A stretch of DNA of 32,771 nucleotides from Owenia fusiformis (Eukaryota; Annelida; Polychaeta; Sabellida; Oweniidae): positions 705-33,475 of the forward strand of contig CAIIXF020000158.1 in the NCBI GenBank assembly GCA_903813345.2. The letters run 5' to 3'. The stretch's first letter is position 1, and each line of letters starts with the position of its first letter. A model generated the notes under the pieces. The model was not told the origin of the DNA and ran no database searches. It was given only the letters and a program-made list of their open reading frames with translations. The translations under genes were made by a program, and so were the position numbers. This document shows, in pieces, positions 10,542 to 21,088 of the stretch.

Positions 10542-10546
10542 TATTG

Positions 10547-12301
10547 AATAGTACCTGTTCCATTCCCAGACAACAGTTAACCAGAGATCCATATAGTCAA
10601 CGATAATGAGGCCCAATTATATTGTTCAGCCACAATAAGTTGTAAAAGTCGATGCATTTAATGATCATATCAATACGTAGGTTTCTGGGTTGTCATGCTC
10701 TAGAAAAATTCCTTGTTTTGAGAATAAGAGGTAGCCTAGGTAGAATATTAATCCAATATGCAAAATATAATTTTCGATCATGCACGAGGTTAGTGCTTAT
10801 CCACAGGCTGCAGGGAATATTGATCTAGCACATTGATTAGTCCACAGTGAGGCAATACAATGTTAAAATAGTAGTTGTCTGCTCATGCTAACTGAATTCT
10901 GCGATCTATTTCACCATGAAATTTGAAGTAATGACAGATTTCATTGCTTCCCAGTACGTAATTTGATGTGTAGGCTTCATGCTTATATGATTTATTCCTG
11001 GTAAAGTTGACTTTTTCAAATTACACGATTGAATATTTAAAAGATGATACTTAAGACATTTTACAAGTCAATGTTATTTGTTTATATGGGTAAAATACAG
11101 TTACTTAGTTCAGTTAATGTTTTGATTATTTATAGAGGTTATATATAACAATAGGAACTTACAATTGGCAATCCTAAACCCAATAAACAATAGAAAAAAT
11201 GGGCTCATAGGGTTATTGGTATTTGTGTTATTGTCAAGTATATCACAGAGATATATTGCGGAATAGTTGGGAACTGATATTAGATGTTCCTCAAATAGAT
11301 GGTCTCATTTGCTTGCCATCTACTTTATACATAATATTCGGATGCATTGATTTTTGTACATCTCCACATTCATGGTTATATCTTACTGAAAATGGGAATT
11401 CCGTTCTCACAAAATATAACTCCAAATCGAGGTAACATCGACATGTTGTATTCTTCATCAAGCGTTCTTTTAAACTTTCGAATGTTTAGACAATAATTGC
11501 AAATTTTTATATTGATTTTTAATTTGACATTAATGATATGATATGTATATTATGAACGCCTTATATTGTAGGGTCATCTATTATATATGTACATATATAT
11601 TGTCGTCCCGTAAAGTGATGCCACATTATGTGAGTTACATCCAAATGAATGAATCAGTTGCAGAAATAGATATTAAATCTAAAGTGATTTTTCTTGAGTG
11701 TAGCTTGTCATGTGTTTTTTTTCTATCACGAGAGATGGCAAGGGGGAGGGGGCGGGGATTTAAGAGAGGCAGGGGGCCACTAATTAAGTATTGGAACAGC
11801 ATGAATTGATTTTATTATAGACTCAAGAATATAGGTTTATATGTGATTATTAATTTGAAAACATCGTTAATAGCTAAATGAAATGGCATACCAGAGAGTT
11901 AGCAATAATCTTGGTTTCCAAACATTGCCATTCAAGATTAAACCATGGGTCTGTAAGTTTCTGATTCCAGATTGCTGTATTTGCTACATTATTTCTTTTC
12001 ACTTACAATCTTGAAATGATTTAATAAATAATATTAAGCTTATTACACCTATTGTTGCACAAATTATGTTTTCGAAGTTTACCATAATCTGGTATATTAT
12101 AACAACATATATTATATCATACAGAATGTTATTCTGTGATTCACCATGACAAGATTGCATATCAAGAATTATTGAACATTTATCCAAATTAAAAATATTG
12201 TGATGATCCATTAGAATATCATTAGGGATTTAGTAGGACTGCATTATTGAAGATCATGAAGAATCTGGATATAAATGGGTTTCAAGTAGATGCAAGACTT
12301 G
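10547..12301. other. Gene-free interval with one possible RG-rich exon
   Basis: Low-complexity AT-rich DNA with no element recognised. The exception is a short G-rich island at about 11733-11777. There ATG at 11735 opens MARGRGRGFKRGRGPLIK after a pyrimidine tract and AG, and a GTATTG donor-like site lies near 11793. The frame closes at TGA soon after that site. This could be a first coding exon or chance sequence; see findings. Confidence 0.35.
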
Positions 12302-12309
12302 GTGCAGAG

Positions 12310-12885
12310 TAGAGGTGTCAAGTATTAACCGGTTAACCGCCGATAATGCCTTGACCGGTCTGAGTTTTTATGGGCGGTTAGTTGACCGTGTATGATTCTG
12401 TTATTTCCCGCGCTTATTTTGCATGCTAATCCGTTTGGTTTTATGGTGTCAGTTTCACGTAAGCTACTCATACATGTCATAAGTCCCATAACTCCTTACA
12501 AACATCCAATCAGCAACTTTAATCCCTGCCACATTGCTTTCCCGCGCTTACTTTGCATTTTAATCTGTTTGTTTTTCAAGCGTCAGTTTCATGTGAGCTA
12601 CTCATACATGTGATAGGTCCGAAAATTCCTTACAAACATCCAATCAGCAACTTTAATCCCTGCCACATTGCTTTCCCGCGCTTACTTAGATAGAATAGCG
12701 TAAAGCTTGACGAACGTAAAAAATAAACGCCGATATATCATTTTTCCATTTTTTCAACTTTCAAGATCGAAGATAAAGATTTCATTTGAAATTATAAGTT
12801 CAAATTTCCCGCCGGTTAACCGACTTTAACCGGTAAAAACCCCTGGTTAACCGGTTAATGCTCAAGCGGTTAATTGACACCACTA
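12310..12885. mobile_element. Non-autonomous hAT-type element (MITE), 576 bp
   Basis: The left end TAGAGGTGTCAAGTATTAAC and right end GGTTAATTGACACCACTA are inverted repeats, each followed inward by AACCGGTTAACC-type motifs. The 8-bp sequence GTGCAGAG sits directly outside both ends (12302-12309 and 12886-12893), a perfect target-site duplication of hAT length. The interior has no transposase and contains a ~134-bp tandem duplication, seen as TTCCCGCGCTTA at about 12404, 12539 and 12673. The preserved duplication argues for a fairly recent insertion. Confidence 0.88.
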
Positions 12886-12893
12886 GTGCAGAG

Positions 12894-13139
12894 CGTGCCC
12901 CAAAGAATTTATAGTTTCATCCCGCCTTTCATATTAAAAACCGAGTATCTAAAATTTTGACAAGGATTTATTTTTCTAATTCAACTTTGTCTACACTTTT
13001 TTGGGGAAATTGTGATTATTTAAAAATTCTCCCTTTTTTATCCCAACTTTAAAAGTCTCGCTTAATTCAAATTCTAGATTAAAATTGAATAAAATTAGCA
13101 CCTGATCGTGCAGCAAGCTATTTTTTGTCAGGTTTATAT
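12894..13139. other. AT-rich spacer
   Basis: Single-copy AT-rich sequence between the hAT element and the 3' end of the retrotransposon fragment. Nothing was recognised. Confidence 0.5.
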
Positions 13140-14250
13140 ATATAACTTTTATTGACATATTGTATCATAACATGATTACATTAGTCATAAACTACTCACT
13201 AAAAATACTATCTACTACTAAACTACTTACTAAAACTACATCTTTATAAAAATATACATGATTTGATATATTTTTTACAGAAAGCATACAAGAAAGGCAA
13301 ATATTTTAAAGTGTGATGCACAAATTTTGCTGATTATTCTAAATTGTTAAATGATTGGTATATAAATTTACCAAGATGTCGTTGGAAAATGATATTATCA
13401 TTAGAAATTATATTTATAAATAAATCGTTACTATTCAAGTCAAATGTTGGTAATATTTCAGGAATTTTACTGAAAAATATTTGCCTGTGTTGAGAATGCT
13501 TTGTACAATTTATGATAAAATGAAATTCATCCTCCACACATTTACATATATTACACAACCTTTCATTAACTGGTTTAGGTTTGGGTTTTATGTGTCTTCC
13601 AGATTCTATTTTTAACCGATGTGAACTTAACCTAAATCTACCTATTGCTAATCTATATTTTTTATTATCTAGTTTCAAATATGGTTCTAATTCAAAATCT
13701 TTCTTAAATAGCTTATATGTTCTTAATATAGGATATTGTAAAATATCATTTCTCCAATTATTTATAAATGCATTCTTTAGTTTCTTGTCAACCAAGTTTA
13801 CTAAGTTGTCTGTATTTTGACTTTGGTCATCCCAATACTCTGTTAGTTCACATTTGTGAAGAATATCATAAACTTTTTCAGACCATGATTTAAACCCTAA
13901 TTCATGTTTTTCTTGACCATATAAATAAGCTTGATTTAAAATATTAGATTCTGGTAGTTTTATAAGTCTTAACCAGTATTTTATCAAAGATAATTCAATT
14001 TTGATAGATAAGGGAAATCTACCGAGGTCACCATATACTGCAGGATTAGCTGTTTGAGTTTTGACTCCTAGAATAGATTTTAAAAAGGACAAATGCAATG
14101 TTTCAATAGATTTCATCTGTTTCTTATCATACCAAATATTTTTATAAGTAAATGAAATGCGCCAATTTTGACATCTCCATATGCTACATCTGTGATTGCA
14201 TTGTTCTTTAAAGTTAGGTAATTGTCTGCTAAATCTCTTCTAGTATGATA
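13140..14250 (-). mobile_element. 5'-truncated non-LTR retrotransposon (LINE)
   Basis: This is the minus-strand 3' end of a LINE: the pol C-terminus (13334-14116), about 190 bp of 3' untranslated sequence with GACTAATGTAATCATGTT, an AATAAA signal (complement of TTTATT at 13148-13153) and a short TA-rich end. A diverged sister of both the protein end and the tail occurs at 19009-19275. Truncation of the 5' part is usual for target-primed insertions. The reverse transcriptase and endonuclease domains are absent. Confidence 0.75.
13334..14116 (-). pseudogene. LINE pol protein, C-terminal fragment with CCHC finger
   Basis: A 260-residue open frame holds the region after the reverse transcriptase domain of a non-LTR retrotransposon. 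The N-terminal part reads LHLSFLKSILGVKTQT and VYGDLGRFPLSI, the FLK-ILGVK / VYGELGR-PL signature of many CR1/Jockey-like animal LINEs. Near the end CNICKC-EDEFHF-NC gives a C-x2-C-x7-H-x4-C finger (residues about 191-207), often seen at LINE termini. The ATG at 14116 is unlikely to be a true start: the frame stays open upstream to a TAG near 14246 and the real protein would be far longer. No disabling mutation is present inside the fragment, but it cannot work alone. Confidence 0.75.
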
Positions 14251-15892
14251 ATATAAGATTGTTTAACAGTTTCTACTTAGACTATAAAAAAGTCTACATA
14301 AATCTCAATAAAAAGGGTCCAGATTCATAATCGCTTCTTTTGAAATGTTCTGAATATAAAATAGGCACCCAGCTTAGAACTGAATTTTAGGTGCATTGTA
14401 GAAAAATTAAGATTCAAGAGATGATGGCCTAAATAACATTTTAGTAAGATTTATTTCTCATAGTGGGTTAATTATACATGGTTGACCTGGTATTTTGAAA
14501 TAATTTTTGACACATATTTCTGATTTTCCTGTGATCATAGATGACTACAATTATGAAATTTAAGTTTGGCCTCTGACATTTTTTTTTTCTATTACAAAGA
14601 ATATCATACTTCCAAAAGATGGATTATTGAAAAGGTTTGCTTTGAATAACTATTTATGAATTTTTTTCTCATGAAAGCCATATTGCTGATAAGATTATTA
14701 CAACGGCATGTTCTTGACATTCTTGTTGGAGATCATCTTGGAAATATCCATCTTTCACAATGACATTTCAAAGAAACTAAGTTAACACCTTGGACGAAAT
14801 TGCTCTCTCACATCAACTTGCATTTAGCTGGATCATCAAATATTCTTCAGCTGATATTTCCCATTTCAATGTCATCACGGGTGTTAAAACACGAATATAC
14901 CATGAGCACATGCTTTGAGGATCCGCGTAGTTTGAACCTACCGCCGAGCACACTTATACATTAAGACCCGTTACACAGTCATGATACCGCCGAGCAAGCT
15001 CATTGCATCATCGGGTCTGCTTTACCCCCGTGTGTCATGTAGATTTTTCTTCTCCCAGTTTGTAGATTCACAATAATGACATTATACAATCAATATCACC
15101 AAATTGAACTCAGGGCTGTCTTCGTGCAATATGATTATACACTCGCTGATTCTGTTCAATAAAAAGAATGTATACGCTGCAGACCAGGGAAATTGACAGG
15201 TGTGACCCCCAGAATATGTTGAAATTCCATCTAGAAGCATTTAGTATCATAACTGAGGTTTCTTGTGAAAATGATGCCTATTTATAGGATCTAAATCCTA
15301 AAATCCTGGGATATATATACATATCATATATATGGGTACCAACCATCTGTCATACAGTGTTACTTTGCATGTAATAATATATTAATCATGAAACTAGAAT
15401 TCTGGCTGAAAGTAAATTGTTTAAGGTCAATATGTCTCATTTTTGACATGTCTCCAATTATTCTTATTGTCTAGCTGGACTTTTGTCTGAAGATTATGAG
15501 ATGGCAAATCAATGATTCGTATTTCTTCTTAGTGAGTTTGATGATATTGTTATATAGGCTAGACTCCTGAATCATGATTCTGATCCATGTACGAATCTTT
15601 GAAATAAATGTATAAGAATCAAGCATACAAATGGTACAGTTCTATTCTTTATTGATACTCATCTGTTTTACAGCTTGTATGGACTGAAAAAGTCTGCTCT
15701 CTTTCAGGATAGATTTTGTAATATTATCAATATCATCTATCCAGGACATGATATTCGCGCAATATATTCTAGAGAAACCCCAGATTGTGCATGCATCATA
15801 TTCATGCATATATTCACTTTCCTCCTGAATAAATCTTCCATTGTTAATTGTCTCAAGAACATATTGCACAGTGCATGGGAATAATATATTTT
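14251..15892. other. Gene-free interval, nothing recognised
   Basis: AT-rich single-copy DNA. A repeated ACCGCCGAGCA motif (about 14940 and 14987) and alternating TATA tracts near 15310-15335 are the only visible structure. Confidence 0.5.
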
Positions 15893-16497
15893 TTAAATTT
15901 TATAGGCTTATGCCTTGTAGGTATAGGACCTCTGCTTTTTCAATATGGACACTCATTTCAAAATGGCCACCATTTTTCATAAAAAATGTTATCTTTGGTA
16001 ACTCAAATACTAGTTGATGGATTTGGTTCAAATTTTATATGCTGATGCTTTGGGAAAAAGAAGCTTTGGTCAACAAGAGATTTCTCAAGATGGCCATTGA
16101 ATTTAAAATTGCTGCCATTTTTCTTTAAAAAATGCAATCTTTGATAACTCAAATACCTGTGAATGGATTTGGTTCAAATTTTATATGCTGATGCCTAGAG
16201 ACACAGTAGCTCTGTTCGAGAAAGAATTTTCACGATGGCCGCTGAATTTCAAAATGGTAGCCATTTTTCATAAGAAAAAACGTAATCTTTGATAAGTCAA
16301 ATACCAGTGAACAGATTTGCTTCAAATTTTATATGCTGATGCCTAGAAACACAGTAGCTCTGTTCGAGAAAATTTTTTTTAAGATGGCGGCTAATCTTCA
16401 GAATGGCTGCCATTTTTCATTTTCAATTTCGTAATCTGTGGTAACTCAACTGCCGTTCGGTGGGATTTGCTACTCCTTGGAGTTGCTGTTTTTCTAG
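15893..16497 (+). mobile_element. HINE-like element copy A4, 5'-truncated, intact 3' end
   Basis: It begins abruptly inside the first module (AAATTTTATAGGCTTATGCC), with no inverted repeat or CCGT tract. It continues through about four family-A modules and ends with GTTCGGTGGGAT (16455-16466), the hairpin GCTACTCCTTGGAGTTGC (16469-16486) and CTAG|T (16494-16497). The last 30-40 bp are nearly the same as those of copy A3, while the sequence just before the 3' repeat is different and shorter. It is non-coding. Confidence 0.7.
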
Positions 16498-16499
16498 TA

Positions 16500-17325
16500 T
16501 TGATAGAGATATGGTTGTTCCAAAATATGCTCCAAATGTCGTCCATTTCCAATGTTAGGTTTTCGAATGAATCACATTCCCTTCTTTCTGAACATGTAAA
16601 CTCAAGAAATAATGTGTTCTGGGATCACAAATTCCAGATGAAGTGCTTCAAAGGCCCCTTCATTCTGTTAAATGCACAGCTTGGGCTGCCAATTTCCAAA
16701 TCATCAGCCCCTTTGGTTTGAGGTTGATAATGGCAACACTGTACTGTTAACACACAGCGCAACATTGGCGTTCCCAGGAAGTTCTAGGCAGTTCTAGAGC
16801 GACCTAGAGGCTTCAATAGACAAGAACAGTGGTTCTAGAAGGATGGAGCTACTCCTCACACTTCTAATGATAGCATAGACAGGCTCACTAGTCATTTCTA
16901 TGAGAAGATTATCTCTCCTAGGACGGAGAACCCATGGTCATCCCATAGTCTTGATATCAATGCCCCTGACTTCTATGTATGGGGTTATTTAAAGGATAAT
17001 GTGTATGAAAATAACCCTACCGCAATTGCAGAACTCCAACAAGCAATGGCTGCAAAATTTGAGCCATACCCATGGGGAAGAATGCATTCGTGTCATGAAC
17101 AGTTTACTTTGAACATTGCAAGTTTGTTTTCAGGGAAATTGACGACATCTGGAGCATATTTTGAAACAACCATAACTCTATCAATATAAGACTATGATTA
17201 TTAAAACTTTGCCAGAGGATCCCACATTGAATGAAGTCCTTGTGTGCCAAATCTCAGAGCAATTTACCTCCATTTAAGAAAAATATAGAAGAAATGGAGG
17301 GTTGCATTTTTTTGGGTCACCATGT
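16500..17325 (+). mobile_element. Mariner/Tc1-like transposon relic
   Basis: A broken transposase gene is followed by about 120 bp of tail ending in AATGGAGGGTTGCATTTTTT and GGGTCACCATGTA. Read inward this is TACATGGTGACCCAAAAAAA, a form typical of mariner-like terminal repeats. The left end is missing: the coding relic starts directly after the 3' terminus of HINE copy A4. Confidence 0.65.
16510..17189 (+). pseudogene. Mariner/Tc1-like DDE transposase, multiply disrupted
   Basis: One frame carries the catalytic core in order. RFSNESHSLLSEHVNSRNN (about 16557-16613) corresponds to the FSDEAHF-LSGHVN-QN block. QWF-stop-KDGATPHTS (16827-16865) corresponds to the WFQQDGAxPHT block. SLDINAPDFYVWGYLKDNVY (about 16950-17009) corresponds to the SPDLxPxDFFLWGYLKxxVY block. 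The first catalytic Asp is replaced by Asn (codon 16566-16568). In-frame stops lie at 16719, 16725, 16728, 16785 and 16836. The N-terminal DNA-binding domain is absent. All recognisable parts remain in one frame, so decay has been mainly by point mutation. It is certainly non-functional. Confidence 0.8.
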
Positions 17326-18581
17326 ATTAAACAATACCAATACAATATGTCAAGGGTAACCTAAAACTAAAATAATTTCAACAGAGGTCTGGCTTAAAAT
17401 CTGTAGAGAAGACTTCTTAAGCGATGTTTTAGGATCCAAAATCCTAATTTGGCCGACAATAAAAACGTACGCAGATACAATTTTTGCGGATTTTTTACAA
17501 AATGATCTCATAAAACTACTGTTATAACAGTGACATGAGTTATTGCAATGCAGGCCATTCGAAATTACTCATAAAGTCACTACAATAAATTCATAAAAGG
17601 TGAATTTTCCTCGACAACAAGGTGGCCATTTCGAAAATAGGCGAACTTTTGCACCAAGAGTCACAAGGGGCTTTCTTGTATTGGTAATTAAAAAGGTAAT
17701 CTAAAATTAGGGCTGGAAAAAATAAATTGACATCATTTCCGATACCTGCATTTTGTTTTCGCAAAATACAATTGAATTTGAAAAAGTTAGACAATATGAT
17801 TTTCTATATTTAAATAGTTTTCGGTGAATCTTATACTGAATAGATATCCTGAAATCTGAAAGCAAAATTATACATTTTAATATAACATTTGTAAAATGAA
17901 ATCCAAATCCAGAGTTAACATACATTTAAGGGCAAATCCCAACATATCTTTAAGGAACGTATTTTTTAAAACGAGATATATTTGAGGAAGAAATCTGCAT
18001 TCCTAATTCTTTGAGACTTCAGAGTTCAATATTAAATCATTTGCTGAAAATTTAGACACAGCATTTTGTAACCGCTAAGCCATTACACCCTTGAAGCACC
18101 ACAAACATGCTACTAGTCGTGCGAGCCTCACTTGGTTGTATGCTTTCAACTATGTAACCTCATTTCAACCTATGTATGTCAATTCGTAATACTTCTGTAG
18201 AAATGGCACGTAATGTCAGGTTAACCGAGCCACAGATTTAAACACTCTATAAATAAAAATAAATAAAAAAAGTTAAATATGTCAAATTCTGAAACATGAG
18301 ATTCCCACACTTCAAAACTGAACTAAGATGATGATTTGAAAAGAATTCCAAATCAAAAGAATTTTATTTGGTATCTCATTTTATAATAGAGGAGTGTTCA
18401 TAAAGACCTCATGCACCTATAGTTAGTTACAGAATAGTGGATGTTTAATAGCAAATGTTTTCGAAGAGTAATATTTATTTAATCATGGCACACAAATAAA
18501 CGTCTTTTTTACTACACGAATACTCTCAGTTGGTACTCAAGATATCCATTTGGCTCTGTAGACTCTAAAAGTAAACCTTTT
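17326..18581. other. Gene-free interval, nothing recognised
   Basis: AT-rich DNA without recognisable coding sequence or repeat borders. A tRNA A-box-like string on the minus strand near 18069-18087 lacks a B box and was not called. Confidence 0.5.
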
Positions 18582-19008
18582 TATGTCCCCACCACATAGT
18601 GTGGGGCCATATTGTTGGCCTAGGCGCGTCCGTCTGTCCGTACGTCCGGCAGTTTTCCCCAAAACCGCTACAGATATCACCTTCAAATTTTCAGGGATAA
18701 CTTATGAGTGCATATAGATGTGGATGAAAAAAAATTAGCTCGATACCTACTTCCTGTTGGCCATTTTGAAGTCAAATGCTAAAATCCTTGTCTGCAAACT
18801 TTAAGAAAAACAGCTTCACAGTTGCTTTTAAAACTTAAACATCTTGTTGAGCTCACTTAATTATAGATCTGATTTGGTTTTGGACCTGTTAGCTCAGTCA
18901 TGTCAGCCATTTTGAATGTTTTAAGAAGAGTTAGCACGCGATAATACTTTACATCATATTGAATGGTGTTTTTCAGTTTTCATACTTTAACTATTTATTT
19001 GTTTGTTT

Positions 19009-19275
19009 TCGAAATTAAAAGAAATTATTCCAAGTTTTGATTGTGATGACCCAGATATTTTTAAAAGGTTAATGGCTACTGAACACTTGACTGTTCAATT
19101 ATACATTGGAAAATTTATGTATCATGGATTCAAAATTTAAGTGTATATGTTTAATAGTGTGCATCACACTGTATAATAATTATTGTTTGTAGTAAGAATA
19201 GTTGTAGTAGTAGTTTGTAGTGTTTTAGTGACTAATGTATCAAGTTACTGATATAAATTGTCAATAAAAGATATA
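19009..19275 (+). pseudogene. LINE 3'-end fragment inside HINE copy B2
   Basis: The frame from 19009 reads SKLKEIIPSFD, then LYIGKFMYHGFKI and TAA at 19138-19140. It aligns with SKIPEILPTFD and RHLGKFIYQSFNNLE at the end of the minus-strand LINE protein at 13334. The match continues into the 3' untranslated region, with GACTAATGTATCAAG, and TTGTCAATAAAAGATATA against TGTCAATAAAAGTTATATA. Only the last 40 or so codons and the tail are present. It was either captured by or inserted into the HINE element. Confidence 0.75.
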
Positions 19276-19399
19276 ATAAAGTAGCTTTATAAATAATTTC
19301 AGGTGTACTTTGTTGTAAAAGCCTATGTTATTGTTAACAGTAGTTATATGTGATAATTTTGTAAAAAGAAATCAGCAAAAACTCATAATCATTTTTTTT

Positions 19400-20130
19400 T
19401 TAATGTCGGCCATTTTGGATTTTTCGGTCCTAAAATCTTGTCAGTAAAGTCTTGTCTACGCATTTTCAGGTGAACCGTTTGGTAGATCAATTTCAAATTT
19501 TCAGGGATGATTCTTAGTATGAAAATCTAGATCTGATTAGTTTTTGGGCATTCTGGGTAAATGTCAAGGCAGCCATTTTGTATTTTCTGTCCTAAAATCT
19601 TGTCTGTAAAGTCTTGTCTACACGTTTTCAGGTGAACCGTTTGGTGGATCAATTTCAAATTTTCAGGGATGATTCTTAGTATGAAAATCTAGATCTGATT
19701 AGTTTTTGGGCATTCTGGGTAAATGTCAAGGCAGCCATTTTGGATTTTCCGTCTTAAAATCTTGTCTGTAAAGTCTTGTCTACGCATTTCCAGGTGAACC
19801 GTTTAGTAGATCAATTTCAAATTTTCAGGGATGATTCTTAGTATGAAAATCTAGAACAGATTAGTTTTTTGGCATTCTGGATAAATGTCAAGGCAGCCAT
19901 TTTGGATTTTCTTTCCTCAAATCTTGTCTATAAAGTTTTGTTTACATGTTTACTGGTTAACTGTGTGACGGGTCAATTTCAAATTTTCAGGGGTGGTTCT
20001 TAGTATGAAAATCTAGAACTGACTAATTTTTTGGCATTCTGGGTAAATTTTAAGGTGGCCATTCTGGATTTTCCGTCATCAAATTGTGTCGGTAAAGACT
20101 TGTCTACTCATTTTTAGGATAACCATTTGA
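19400..20130. repeat. Tandem array, 4-5 copies of a ~163-bp module
   Basis: Repeated blocks include GGCCATTTTGGATTTTTC, TAAAATCTTGTCTGTAAAGT, GGTGAACCGTTTGGTAGATC, CAGGGATGATTCTTAGTATG and GCATTCTGGGTAAATGTCAA. The GCCATTTTG marker recurs near 19408, 19571, 19734, 19895 and 20057. The first copies are the most alike and the last the most diverged. It forms the core of HINE copy B2 and is non-coding. Confidence 0.85.
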
Positions 20131-20179
20131 CGGGATCACCTATAGGTGGGGACATTCTGTACACATTTGTGTTCTTGTT

Positions 20180-21088
20180 TTAAATTGCAATGCCTTGCAA
20201 CAAAGATTACATAGTGCTCAAAATACCTATTTGTTCTTTCTTTGAATTGAAAATAAAAAGTAATCTGTACTTAAAGGCAGCATCAGATCTATTGGGGTGA
20301 CAAATTTCGAAGTAACATGAACAATTCACCTACCAATCTATTCCTAAAATACAATATCTCCCAAATGATTCACGATATCTATTAAATTAGTGAAGTTATA
20401 ATGGATCCAAAGTGCAAAAATTGGTGAATTTTTTTTAATTCTCCCAAGTAATAAGAATGGTAATCATTCTTACAGAAAATAATACATTATTGTAAAATTC
20501 TTAGTTTTCCTGAAACTATAGGGATTTTCAGAAAATAGACATGAAAAGGAATGACATAAGCCAGAAATATTCTAAGATTGAAACAATGTTTTGTTATACT
20601 GCTCGCTAGATCTGATTCTCTCTTTAATAACTTTGAAAACATTCCATTCCCTATAATCAATGTTCTTCGTTTTTTTAAAGAATGCTGTCAAATCCTTTTT
20701 TGGATGCACGATTTGAAACATGTGCAAGACTAATCCAGAAATGCCTCAAATAATGGCAAAGACAGAAATCTCAATTTCAGAAAATAGCATTTTTACATTT
20801 TTGGACAATTTTATTCTCAAAAATATAAGAAATCGAAGTGATGGATAATAAATACTACACCCATTCGATCAAATGCTTGCGTTTATAAATGACATACATG
20901 TATGCTTTATATAATAACTCATTTCAAAATGTTTCAAAATTACTTAATAATTGCTCTTGGGGACTTATCAGCTCCATACAAGAATTTTTGTTTGTAATAA
21001 AACAAATCGAAGGTGCATAGATTTGAAAGAAAATGTATTATCAGTATTAAGACAGTTGGTTTATTTAATTTAATGAAGCAGCTTTTAA
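20180..21088. other. Gene-free interval upstream of the assembly gap
   Basis: AT-rich sequence without a clear reading frame or repeat. It may hold the 5' flank or 5' end of the Helentron, but no 5' inverted repeat of either HINE family is seen here. Confidence 0.5.

Larger units (their letters stand above)
18583..20178 (+). mobile_element. HINE-like non-autonomous Helitron, family B copy B2 (complete)
   Basis: The 5' repeat ATGTCCCCACC (18583-18593) folds with GTGGGG, and its perfect reverse complement GGTGGGGACAT lies at 20145-20155. A small hairpin ACACATTTGTGT (20161-20172) and TTCTTG|T follow. A short CCGT/CGTC tract follows the 5' end, then a spacer, a retrotransposon fragment (19009-19275) and an array of ~163-bp modules. 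The plan is the same as family A but the termini and modules differ. Exact outer borders are uncertain by a few bases because both flanks are T-rich. Confidence 0.65.

Noticed and set aside
13581-13820. Plus-strand 79-residue frame
   Set aside because: It is the antisense shadow of the LINE pol fragment on the minus strand.
18069-18135. tRNA-derived SINE suggested by TGGCTTAGCGGTTA on the minus strand and GCGAGCCTC on the plus strand
   Set aside because: The A-box-like and B-box-like strings are on opposite strands and no cloverleaf or matching second box follows.
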